Positions 1 through 5,075 of a DNA stretch of 5,075 nucleotides are shown piece by piece. Made by a program: the position numbers and the translations under genes. The first letter of the stretch is position 1. Each line of letters begins with the position of its first letter. The DNA is from Verrucomicrobiales bacterium (GTDB lineage: Bacteria > Verrucomicrobiota > Verrucomicrobiia > Verrucomicrobiales > DEV007), in assembly GCA_022424805.1 (NCBI GenBank), contig JAKMGR010000688.1, positions 1 to 5,075 of the forward strand, given 5' to 3'. The notes beneath the pieces were generated by a model. It was not told the DNA's origin. It searched no databases and saw only the letters and a list, made by a program, of their open reading frames with translations.

Positions 1-698
1 AAGCCGGTCGCTATGGCAATCGAGTGCCAATCCACCAATCCCGTCTTCAGCGTTTCCCGCATGCCTTCAAATACGTACGAACATGGCAGCATCTTGGAGA
101 TCCACGCCATTTTCTCCAGAGTATCAACCGGATAGAAGACTGCGGAGAACGGTTGAATAAAGAATGGCACGGCCCAGGCCAAGGTTTCCGCTGCGGGCCC
201 CCATCTTACAATCAAGGCTGTGGAAATCATTCCCAGTGCCCAACCGAAAACGAGTAGATTAAATACCGAGGGGAGCAAGGCCCAATTCAGCTCAAGGATA
301 TTGAAGGAATAGAGCAAGGCCGAGAGCACTCCCAACAAAGTCGACGTCACCGCAGCTCGCAAAAACCCCACCACGTAGGTCGCCGCGAGGTAGTCTGCGT
401 TTGTCACCGGAGCGGCGAATATATTCAGCAAATTCCGTGACCAGACATCTTCGAGAAAGAAAATCGCGACGCCCTGTTGCGCTCGAAACAGGATATCCCA
501 AAGGATCACTGCACCGATAAGATAGGTAATTTCGTAAGGAAATTCGGCTCCGGTGTGTTTTTTCAGGAACTCGGTGAGATAGCCCCATACCAACAAATGC
601 ACGAGGGGCCAGAAAAGGAGTTCAACGAGGCGAATCGGCGTCCTCGTGTAGAGATAGAGATAGCGCAAAACGAGCGCCTGAACCGTGGCGACATTCAT
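1..698 (-). CDS. ABC-2 type transporter permease (3' end outside window)
   Basis: This is the membrane subunit of an ABC-2 type transporter, expected to sit in the inner membrane and pair with the ATPase encoded just upstream. I translated 232 codons without a stop before the window edge; family members are usually about 260 residues, so roughly 30 are missing. Hydrophobic stretches lie near residues 23-42, 57-75, 104-131, 139-163 and 172-192, and a sixth is probably off-window. Family-like motifs are LRYLYLYTRTPIRLVE near the N-terminus (11-26), NIFAAPVTNADYLAA (92-106), and the C-terminal block with PFSAVFYPVDTL (183-194) and LPCSYVFEGMRE (204-215). The start at 698 is supported by an AAGGAG Shine-Dalgarno 8 nt upstream and by a 4-nt ATGA overlap with the ATPase stop, which implies translational coupling. 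The substrate cannot be read from the sequence; relatives are annotated only as ABC-2 permeases. The family call is firm. Confidence 0.9.
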   Translation of the reverse strand, partial: MNVATVQALVLRYLYLYTRTPIRLVELLFWPLVHLLVWGYLTEFLKKHTGAEFPYEITYLIGAVILWDILFRAQQGVAIFFLEDVWSRNLLNIFAAPVTNADYLAATYVVGFLRAAVTSTLLGVLSALLYSFNILELNWALLPSVFNLLVFGWALGMISTALIVRWGPAAETLAWAVPFFIQPFSAVFYPVDTLEKMAWISKMLPCSYVFEGMRETLKTGLVDWHSIAIATG

Positions 699-1462
699 TC
701 TTCACTCTCCTTCCCCGATTTTGCTGACTCAACCTGTCCGCCGCGAGCGACTCGGATGAAGACCTCCTCGAGCGAATCTTCCTGGAAGTGCTGCAGCGTC
801 TCCTTTGGCGTTCCCACAAAAAGGATCTTGCCTTTGTGCATGAAGACTACCCGGTCACAAACCTCCTCAACGTCGCGCATATTGTGCGACGTATAAAGAA
901 TGGTTGATCCCTCCTCATCGCGGCTGCGACGAACGACCTTCCTGACCTTATCCGCAATATCAGGATCGAGACTCGCAGTTGGCTCATCCAGCAAAAGCAA
1001 ATCCGGTTTATTAAGGAGGGCTTTGCAAAGATTGAGACGCGTTGACTCACCCGCAGAAAGCTCACCGCTGACACGATTTTTGAGATGCGATATTTCCAGC
1101 ATCTCTAAAACCTGATCAATCCGCTCCGACAAATCAGGAACTCGATATAACTTCCCGAAAACCTTCAAATTCTGCCAGACACGAAGATTCCCAGGCAACT
1201 GGGTGTAGGTGCTGCAAAAGTTCATCTGGCGAAGCAGCTTCACTCGTGATTCGTGCAAATCCTGACCAAATACTTCGATCCGTCCCGCTGTTGGGGTGAT
1301 GATGCCGAGGACCATATTGATCGCAGTCGTTTTGCCTGCTCCATTCGCACCCAGCAGCCCAAGGATCTCTCCTTCCTTGATCGAAAAAGACACTTCATCA
1401 ACCGACTTCACTTTTCCGAAAGTCTTCGTCAAATCAGTTACCTGGAGCACGGGTTCCGCCAT
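695..1462 (-). CDS. ABC transporter ATP-binding protein
   Basis: This 255-residue cytoplasmic ATPase should power the permease that follows it. The order of motifs is Walker A GANGAGKT (38-45), signature ELSAGES (134-140), Walker B LLLLDEP (155-161) with Asp159 and Glu160, D-loop SLD (164-166), and H-loop His193 in YTSHNMRD. All catalytic elements are intact. The signature reads LSAGE rather than LSGGQ, which I recall as normal in this ABC-2 subfamily. The usual Q-loop glutamine seems to be absent at its expected place (about 84-85), with Gln88 nearby. The start at 1462 (MAEPVLQVTDLTKTFG) is chosen because the ATPase fold begins there. The frame stays open upstream to 1648, but the extra 62 residues look non-coding. 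No clear Shine-Dalgarno precedes the start. The stop overlaps the permease start by 4 nt. The acidic, low-complexity tail (SAKSGKESEE) is probably disordered. Confidence 0.95.
   Translation of the reverse strand: MAEPVLQVTDLTKTFGKVKSVDEVSFSIKEGEILGLLGANGAGKTTAINMVLGIITPTAGRIEVFGQDLHESRVKLLRQMNFCSTYTQLPGNLRVWQNLKVFGKLYRVPDLSERIDQVLEMLEISHLKNRVSGELSAGESTRLNLCKALLNKPDLLLLDEPTASLDPDIADKVRKVVRRSRDEEGSTILYTSHNMRDVEEVCDRVVFMHKGKILFVGTPKETLQHFQEDSLEEVFIRVARGGQVESAKSGKESEE
707..712 (-). promoter_or_regulatory. Shine-Dalgarno of the permease gene
   Basis: On the minus strand this reads AAGGAG and ends 8 nt before the permease ATG at 698. It lies inside the 3' end of the ATPase gene, within codons for its acidic tail. 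It decides the permease start over the other nearby ATG at 694, which is in a different frame and does not give the membrane protein. Confidence 0.75.
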
Positions 1463-1469
1463 GGATTCA

Positions 1470-1514
1470 CTTGCGCAATGCAAGCGAAAGTCTGTTCGCG
1501 AATCGTATCTCGCG
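1470..1514 (-). repeat. Three adjoining short hairpins upstream of the ATPase start
   Basis: Three perfect 5-bp stems follow one another. They are CTTGC/GCAAG at 1470-1474 and 1480-1484, GCGAA/TTCGC at 1484-1488 and 1495-1499, and CGCGA/TCGCG at 1497-1501 and 1510-1514. Neighbouring stems share 1-3 bases, so the second and third compete. Two 8-bp palindromes, TTGCGCAA (1471-1478) and TTCGCGAA (1495-1502), are embedded, with centres 24 bp apart. The cluster ends 8 nt from the ATPase ATG. No T-run follows, so it is not a standard terminator. It could be an operator, a structured 5' leader, or chance. Confidence 0.35.
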
Positions 1515-1567
1515 CAACCGAAGAGACCCCCGAATGATGCCGAAATTCGATCCCTGTTGATAAGTGA

Positions 1568-1587
1568 CTCTCCGCACCACGCGAGAG
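1568..1587. repeat. Short inverted repeat in the divergent region
   Basis: CTCTC (1568-1572) pairs with GAGAG (1583-1587), and GC (1574-1575) with GC (1581-1582), leaving one bulged C and a 5-nt loop. The seven base pairs are mostly G-C. No T-run follows on either strand. It may be a regulator-binding site or a weak RNA hairpin; significance is uncertain. Confidence 0.25.
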
Positions 1588-1738
1588 GGTGATTCTGATT
1601 ACCCACGTTAACACTGCCGCAAGAGGGCGAATTTCCGCATTGACCCATTGGTAAATAAATTCACCATCAAACTTGGCCAGAGAAACCGCATGAGTCTTCG
1701 TGAAACTGGGAATCCGCCTGTGCCACTGACAAATCACC

Positions 1739-3184
1739 ATGAAATACGCCACCCTGATACTTCTACTCCTGCTAACCTTGCCGTCTCTTTCCCAGAGCGA
1801 GGGAAAATACAACGTCCTCTTTATCATCTCGGACGACCTCACCTACACGGCTCTCTCCTGCTACGGAAACGAAGTTTGCCAAACTCCAAATATCGATCGG
1901 CTCGCGGATCGAGGCGTTCGCTTCACCCGCGCCTACTGTCAGGGCACGTATTGCGGACCGTCTCGAGCATCGTTCATGTCGGGATACTACCCTCATGCAA
2001 CCGGATCACTTGGATATGCCAATCCCCGCCCAAAAATTGGCGATCGGGCAACCTGGTCACAGCATTTTAAAAATAACGACTACTACACCGCGCGTGTCAG
2101 CAAGATTTACCACATGGGAGTTCCCGGTGGAGTCGAATACGGAGGCGACGGACGCAATCATGATCACTACAACGGCGCAGATGATGAGGCGAGTTGGACG
2201 GAACGATACAACAGTCCCGGCCCCGAGTGGAAAGCAAAAGGCGATGGTGAAACTCTTGAAGGAAATCCGGACGGCAAAAAACCCGTCGTCGGTGGAAACA
2301 CTTTCGTCGTGGTCGAGGCAGACGGAGACGACCTCGTTCACTCGGATGGCAAGACGGCACAGAAAGCAGCCGCGCTTTTGAAGAAGCATAAAGACGAGCG
2401 TTTCTGGCTCGGAGTGGGATTTGTCCGCCCGCACGTGCCCTTTGTCGCTCCGCGCAAATACTACCCACCCTTCAAGCCCTACGACAAGATGGTGCTTCCT
2501 CCGAAAATACCGGGCGACTGGGATGACATTCCCAAGCCCGGCATCAACTACAAGACGAGCGAAAACATGAAAATGGACATCCGCCGCCAGAAAAAGGCCA
2601 TGGGTGGTTACTATGCCTCGGTCGCCTACATGGACGAGCAAGTCGGCGTGGTCATCGATGCTCTGGAGGAAAATGGACTCGCCGACAACACCATCGTGAT
2701 TTTCACAAGCGACCACGGCTATCATCTCGGAGAACACGACTTCTGGGCGAAAGTCAGCCTACGCGACGAATCATCCGGCGTGCCTCTCATCATCTGTGTT
2801 CCAGGAAAGAAACCTGCCGTCTGCAACTCTCTTGTCGAGCTGCTTGATCTCTACCCCACTACCGCTGCTCTTTGTGGATTGCCCGCTCAGGACCGTCTCC
2901 AGGGCAAGGACATCTCCAGCCTGCTCGACGATCCCAACCAGGAAGTTCGCGATGCCGCCTTCAGCGTAGCACCCATGCGCAAAGGGTTTCTGCTTCGCAC
3001 TCAAGAGCACACTTACATCCAATACGGAGAGGACGCCAAAGGCGGCATTGAGCTCTTCGATTTGAAGAAAGACCCTAACGGTTACACCAACCTGGCCAAC
3101 GATCCCGCGCATGCAGAAACCGTGACGTCGTTTCGGAAACAAATGAATCAGAAACTGATCGATCTGCGGTCCAACGATCTTTGA
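1739..3184 (+). CDS. Secreted S1-family sulfatase, iduronate-2-sulfatase-like
   Basis: This 481-residue enzyme is predicted to hydrolyse sulfate esters, most likely on a polysaccharide, outside the cytoplasm. A Sec signal peptide occupies residues 1-18 (MKYA, then a leucine-rich core, with cleavage likely after SLS). Active-site features are Asp32-Asp33 (SDD), the formylglycine motif Cys72-Gly-Pro-Ser-Arg76, Lys122 and His125 in SKIYHMG, His232 in VRPHVPF, Asp325-His326 in TSDHG, and Lys338 in WAKVS. These match the iduronate-2-sulfatase layout, roughly SulfAtlas S1_7, and the length is normal for that group. Cys72 must be oxidised to formylglycine by a maturase not seen here. The position that is often Arg in the ATRVPL motif of relatives is Gly347 (ESSGVPL), which may mark a subfamily. 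The start is fixed by the signal peptide, though no Shine-Dalgarno precedes it. The substrate cannot be named: ulvan, fucan, glycosaminoglycans and other sulfated glycans all remain possible. It stands alone on its strand here. Confidence 0.95.
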   Translation: MKYATLILLLLLTLPSLSQSEGKYNVLFIISDDLTYTALSCYGNEVCQTPNIDRLADRGVRFTRAYCQGTYCGPSRASFMSGYYPHATGSLGYANPRPKIGDRATWSQHFKNNDYYTARVSKIYHMGVPGGVEYGGDGRNHDHYNGADDEASWTERYNSPGPEWKAKGDGETLEGNPDGKKPVVGGNTFVVVEADGDDLVHSDGKTAQKAAALLKKHKDERFWLGVGFVRPHVPFVAPRKYYPPFKPYDKMVLPPKIPGDWDDIPKPGINYKTSENMKMDIRRQKKAMGGYYASVAYMDEQVGVVIDALEENGLADNTIVIFTSDHGYHLGEHDFWAKVSLRDESSGVPLIICVPGKKPAVCNSLVELLDLYPTTAALCGLPAQDRLQGKDISSLLDDPNQEVRDAAFSVAPMRKGFLLRTQEHTYIQYGEDAKGGIELFDLKKDPNGYTNLANDPAHAETVTSFRKQMNQKLIDLRSNDL

Positions 3185-3220
3185 TAAAAACTACCAACCA
3201 CAAAACGGCGATCTTGAAGA

Positions 3221-3250
3221 GGTAGGGCGAGGCGTCCCTACCGAGCCGCC
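3221..3250. repeat. Intergenic palindrome, possible dispersed element or bidirectional terminator
   Basis: GGTAGGG (3221-3227) and CCCTACC (3236-3242) form a perfect 7-bp stem with an 8-nt loop, followed by GAGCCGCC. It lies in the 83-bp gap between convergent genes, 36 nt after the sulfatase stop and 25 nt after the stop of the Tat-exported protein. No strong T-run follows on either strand, so it is not a textbook intrinsic terminator, but it is placed where one is expected. The wording resembles a GC-rich intergenic repeat I recall from Verrucomicrobiota genomes. Only one copy is in this window, so its repeated nature is from memory, not shown. Confidence 0.5.
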
Positions 3251-3267
3251 AGGTTCCATATTCCAGC

Positions 3268-4788
3268 TTATTTCACCGCTCGATCGAGCAGGTTTTTCGT
3301 AATCTGCTGAACGCGCTCGTCGGGACCATGAGGTCGTGACCAGTGCGACCACGGCAGCATATGCCCGGGAGGAGAACTAAGCCCCTGGCACCAGAAAATT
3401 GTCGAAGCGTTGAAAACGAAATTATCTTTCGGCCCCGGGTAAATCGTCGCAGTCCATTGCTGAGGATTCACACCACCCTGGAGAGCTGTACCCGCGGCAA
3501 CGACTTCGAGACCGTCGATATCTTCCGGCGGATCTCCATGGTATTCCCAGCCTATCAATCCGGGAATCGTCTCCCCCTCTTTCATTCCCGTTCCTTCGAA
3601 AATCCAGTGATCGGGCTTCGTGCAGATCCAATCTCCACCTCCGTTCACCGGATCAACATTACGCGAACCCATCAGGTAGCCTTCGTCAGGACCTCGATGG
3701 GGAAAGGGGCCTTCGTCGCGTTCTCGAGCCACGGCATACTTGTAGTCTCCACCGTAGGGGCCTCCGCGAAACATGATCCTGTTCTCGCGCCCATCGGTGC
3801 TCGGCGTCATGGGAGTGACCCAGCAAACGGAATTACCGGAGAAGAAAAGAAGGCTCGTTCCTGAGTCGCGCAGTTTCTCAGCATTTTCGTAGGCTCGGAT
3901 ATCCCAGTATTCGTCGTGACCATTACTGAGAAATGCCTTGAACCGTCCCGGCTTCGCATACTCGGGATCGATCATGTCCGCATTCGAGCAATAACTGACA
4001 TCGTAGCCCTCTTTCTCCAGCCAGTAGGCAAAAGGGAATTCAAAGCAAAGCCATTCGCCCGAACCAATCGACATCGGGTTCTCATAAATCTGCGCATACT
4101 TTCCGTAGGGTCGATCGAAGCTGACATCAGCCCACGGCCCCTGATTCCCCTTCGGATGGGTATAGACCGAATATTTTGTCGGCCAGCGATTGTATGCCTG
4201 CCAGGTGTTGTCGGAACACTGCAGGCAAATGTCTGCGGGACGATCATCTTTCACGATGAAAACGACATAGCTCTGCCAGTATCCTTGACCCGTCTCGTCA
4301 GGTGTCCCAAGACGGCCAAGATAAACACCACTAGTCCAGTTCTCAGGGATCTCCAGACGGGCCGTTACCTTCCACTCACATTCGACAAGGTGGCGATCAC
4401 CACGCTTCAGTGCCGGAACAGGCTGGGACTTGCTCGGAAATGGTCCCAGGGTTTTCATGAGGCGAGCGCCCTTTCCACCATAGTATCCGGTTCGGAATAT
4501 CTCGATCGTCACTTCCGACTCGATTTTCGTGCTCACGAAAATGTCGAGTTTTTCTCCTGCATATAAGGATTGTCGCGAACAATACCCTTCGACATCAGGC
4601 GCACGAAACCCGGCTCTCTGATCGAGCCTCACCCGCGTCAGTTGCCAATCGTTCGAGCCCGGATTGGTATTTTCCGCAGGAATCGGATTGGGAACGGTGG
4701 CTAAATTACCCTGAGCTCCCGACACCGCTGCGAGCGCAGCAGGAACTCCAGTGGACGTTTGTAGAAATCGACGGCGAGTTGGATCCAT
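3268..4788 (-). CDS. Tat-exported N,N-dimethylformamidase large-subunit-like protein
   Basis: This 506-residue protein carries a twin-arginine signal, TRRRFLQ at 4-10, followed by an Ala-rich stretch to about residue 27; no lipobox is seen. Residues about 65-180 look like a beta-sandwich domain (EIFRTGYYGGKGARLM at 96-111). Residues about 183-506 match the conserved C-terminal region of the dimethylformamidase beta subunit family: CSDNTWQAYNRW (191-202), SFDRPYGKY (223-231), YWLEKEGYDVSYCS (255-268), SNGHDEYWD (288-296) and FNASTIFWCQGL (459-470). The characterised Paracoccus enzyme binds iron through two tyrosines and one glutamate; Tyr199, Tyr228 and Glu293 are plausible counterparts by motif position only. 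Paracoccus large subunits are about 760 residues, so this is a shorter form, and no small-subunit gene adjoins it. The signal peptide fixes the start; an AAGGG directly abuts the ATG, which is too close for normal pairing. The true substrate is unknown; amide hydrolysis is inferred from family alone. It begins 49 nt after the helicase gene on the same strand. Confidence 0.85.
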   Translation of the reverse strand: MDPTRRRFLQTSTGVPAALAAVSGAQGNLATVPNPIPAENTNPGSNDWQLTRVRLDQRAGFRAPDVEGYCSRQSLYAGEKLDIFVSTKIESEVTIEIFRTGYYGGKGARLMKTLGPFPSKSQPVPALKRGDRHLVECEWKVTARLEIPENWTSGVYLGRLGTPDETGQGYWQSYVVFIVKDDRPADICLQCSDNTWQAYNRWPTKYSVYTHPKGNQGPWADVSFDRPYGKYAQIYENPMSIGSGEWLCFEFPFAYWLEKEGYDVSYCSNADMIDPEYAKPGRFKAFLSNGHDEYWDIRAYENAEKLRDSGTSLLFFSGNSVCWVTPMTPSTDGRENRIMFRGGPYGGDYKYAVARERDEGPFPHRGPDEGYLMGSRNVDPVNGGGDWICTKPDHWIFEGTGMKEGETIPGLIGWEYHGDPPEDIDGLEVVAAGTALQGGVNPQQWTATIYPGPKDNFVFNASTIFWCQGLSSPPGHMLPWSHWSRPHGPDERVQQITKNLLDRAVK

Positions 4789-4837
4789 CCCTTGTTTTAC
4801 CAGTCAGGGGCGAGCAAAGGAAGGAGCGATCGTGGCG
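4789..4837 (-). other. Short spacer between helicase and Tat-exported protein genes
   Basis: This 49-nt gap holds no hairpin or clear promoter. The same orientation and short distance would allow read-through from the helicase gene into the downstream gene, but the two products are functionally unrelated as far as can be seen. Confidence 0.4.
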
Positions 4838-5075
4838 TTATTCGGGCACCTCTTCCGCTGCACCCAGCAGCCCCGCCATGTTTTCCGCTGTCAAATTCAA
4901 TTGCGATGTCGCGCCCGAAAGCAAATCACCAGCGAGATCATCTTTCTTCTCCTGCATTTGCCGTATCCTCTCCTCGACCGTATTTCGGCAAATCAACTTA
5001 TGGACGAAGACCGGTTTGTCCTGCCCGATTCGATAGGCACGGTCCGTTGCCTGATTTTCCGCAGCTGGGTTCCAC
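4838..5075 (-). CDS. SNF2/Swi2-family helicase, C-terminal fragment (5' end outside window)
   Basis: Only the last 78 residues are present, ending in a TAA at 4838-4840. They begin [20 protein letters not shown], which contains helicase motif VI ([11 protein letters not shown]) of SNF2-type DNA-dependent ATPases, including its arginine finger region. This is followed by the usual [17 protein letters not shown] segment, a charged helix ([15 protein letters not shown]), and a short tail containing [12 protein letters not shown]. Bacterial SNF2 proteins of this type are typically around 1000 residues and act on nucleoprotein or DNA in the cytoplasm; the N-terminal domains that would refine the call are not visible. 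The C-terminus looks complete and normal for the family. It lies 49 nt upstream of the Tat-exported protein gene on the same strand. Confidence 0.92.
   Translation of the reverse strand, partial: WNPAAENQATDRAYRIGQDKPVFVHKLICRNTVEERIRQMQEKKDDLAGDLLSGATSQLNLTAENMAGLLGAAEEVPE

Larger units (their letters stand above)
1463..1738. promoter_or_regulatory. Divergent intergenic region between ATPase and sulfatase genes
   Basis: This 276-bp gap must hold promoters for the leftward transporter pair and the rightward sulfatase gene. I found no gene in it, and no convincing -35/-10 pair on either strand. A TTGACC at 1640-1645 lacks a matching -10 at 16-18 bp spacing, although an AT-rich patch follows at 1650-1662. 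The left third carries several short inverted repeats next to the ATPase start, described separately. Neither flanking start codon has a recognisable Shine-Dalgarno, so initiation may be leaderless or rely on weak pairing. Confidence 0.5.

Noticed and set aside
477..896. Plus-strand open frame spanning the permease and ATPase junction
   Set aside because: It is antisense to two overlapping genes that are clearly coding, and its product is low in recognisable features.
1555..1563. DnaA-box-like TTATCAACA on the minus strand
   Set aside because: It is a single site with one mismatch to consensus, with no cluster, AT-rich unwinding element or replication gene nearby.
1463..1648. In-frame upstream extension of the ATPase to an ATG at 1648
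   Set aside because: The added 62 residues are Cys- and Ser-rich, lie outside the ATPase fold, and cross the hairpin-rich intergenic region. The start at 1462 matches the family.
1640..1668. Possible sigma-70 promoter beginning TTGACC
   Set aside because: No acceptable -10 hexamer is found 16-18 bp downstream; the AT-rich patch is too close.
2057..2737. Long minus-strand open frame (226 codons) inside the sulfatase gene
   Set aside because: It is antisense to a well-supported sulfatase, its translation has no recognisable domain, and it has no independent start signals.
3343..3864. Plus-strand open frame (173 codons) inside the Tat-exported protein gene
   Set aside because: It is a shadow of the opposite strand with no domain or start context.
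3916..4566. Plus-strand open frame (216 codons) inside the Tat-exported protein gene
   Set aside because: It is antisense to conserved dimethylformamidase-like motifs, and its translation looks random.
1..5075. CRISPR arrays, tRNA/rRNA genes, insertion sequences, toxin-antitoxin or phage genes
   Set aside because: I searched by eye on both strands and saw no direct-repeat arrays, cloverleaf ends, transposase motifs or terminal repeats.

Overview
This window looks like an ordinary chromosomal stretch of a heterotrophic, Gram-negative-type bacterium. Verrucomicrobiota or Planctomycetota is my best guess. The reasons are an exported S1-family sulfatase of the iduronate-2-sulfatase-like type, a Tat-exported dimethylformamidase-like protein of a kind I associate with those phyla, weak or absent Shine-Dalgarno sequences in front of several genes, and an intergenic palindrome resembling a dispersed element I recall from Verrucomicrobiota. 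The phylum is an inference, because no rRNA or marker gene is present.

Layout from left to right. (1) Minus strand, 1-698: most of an ABC-2 type permease, whose 3' end lies beyond the window. (2) Minus strand, 695-1462: its ABC ATPase, joined to the permease by a 4-nt ATGA overlap. (3) 1463-1738: a 276-bp divergent intergenic region with several short hairpins close to the ATPase start. (4) Plus strand, 1739-3184: a secreted sulfatase with signal peptide, CxPSR formylglycine motif and metal ligands. (5) 3185-3267: an 83-bp convergent gap with a perfect 7-bp-stem hairpin. (6) Minus strand, 3268-4788: a Tat-exported protein related to the large (beta) subunit of N,N-dimethylformamidase. (7) Minus strand, 4838-5075: the C-terminal 78 residues of an SNF2/Swi2-type helicase. 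No tRNA, rRNA, CRISPR array, insertion sequence or integrase was seen.

How the genes work together. Only the ATPase and permease form a clear unit, an exporter or importer of unknown substrate. The sulfatase and the dimethylformamidase-like protein are convergent and need not be co-regulated. Both are predicted to act outside the cytoplasm, so a shared role in breaking down sulfated or amide-bearing polymers is possible but unproven. I do not see a convincing new multi-gene system. The item most worth a second look is the stand-alone, Tat-exported dimethylformamidase-like protein: its family includes an amidase with an unusual iron centre, and no small-subunit gene lies next to it.
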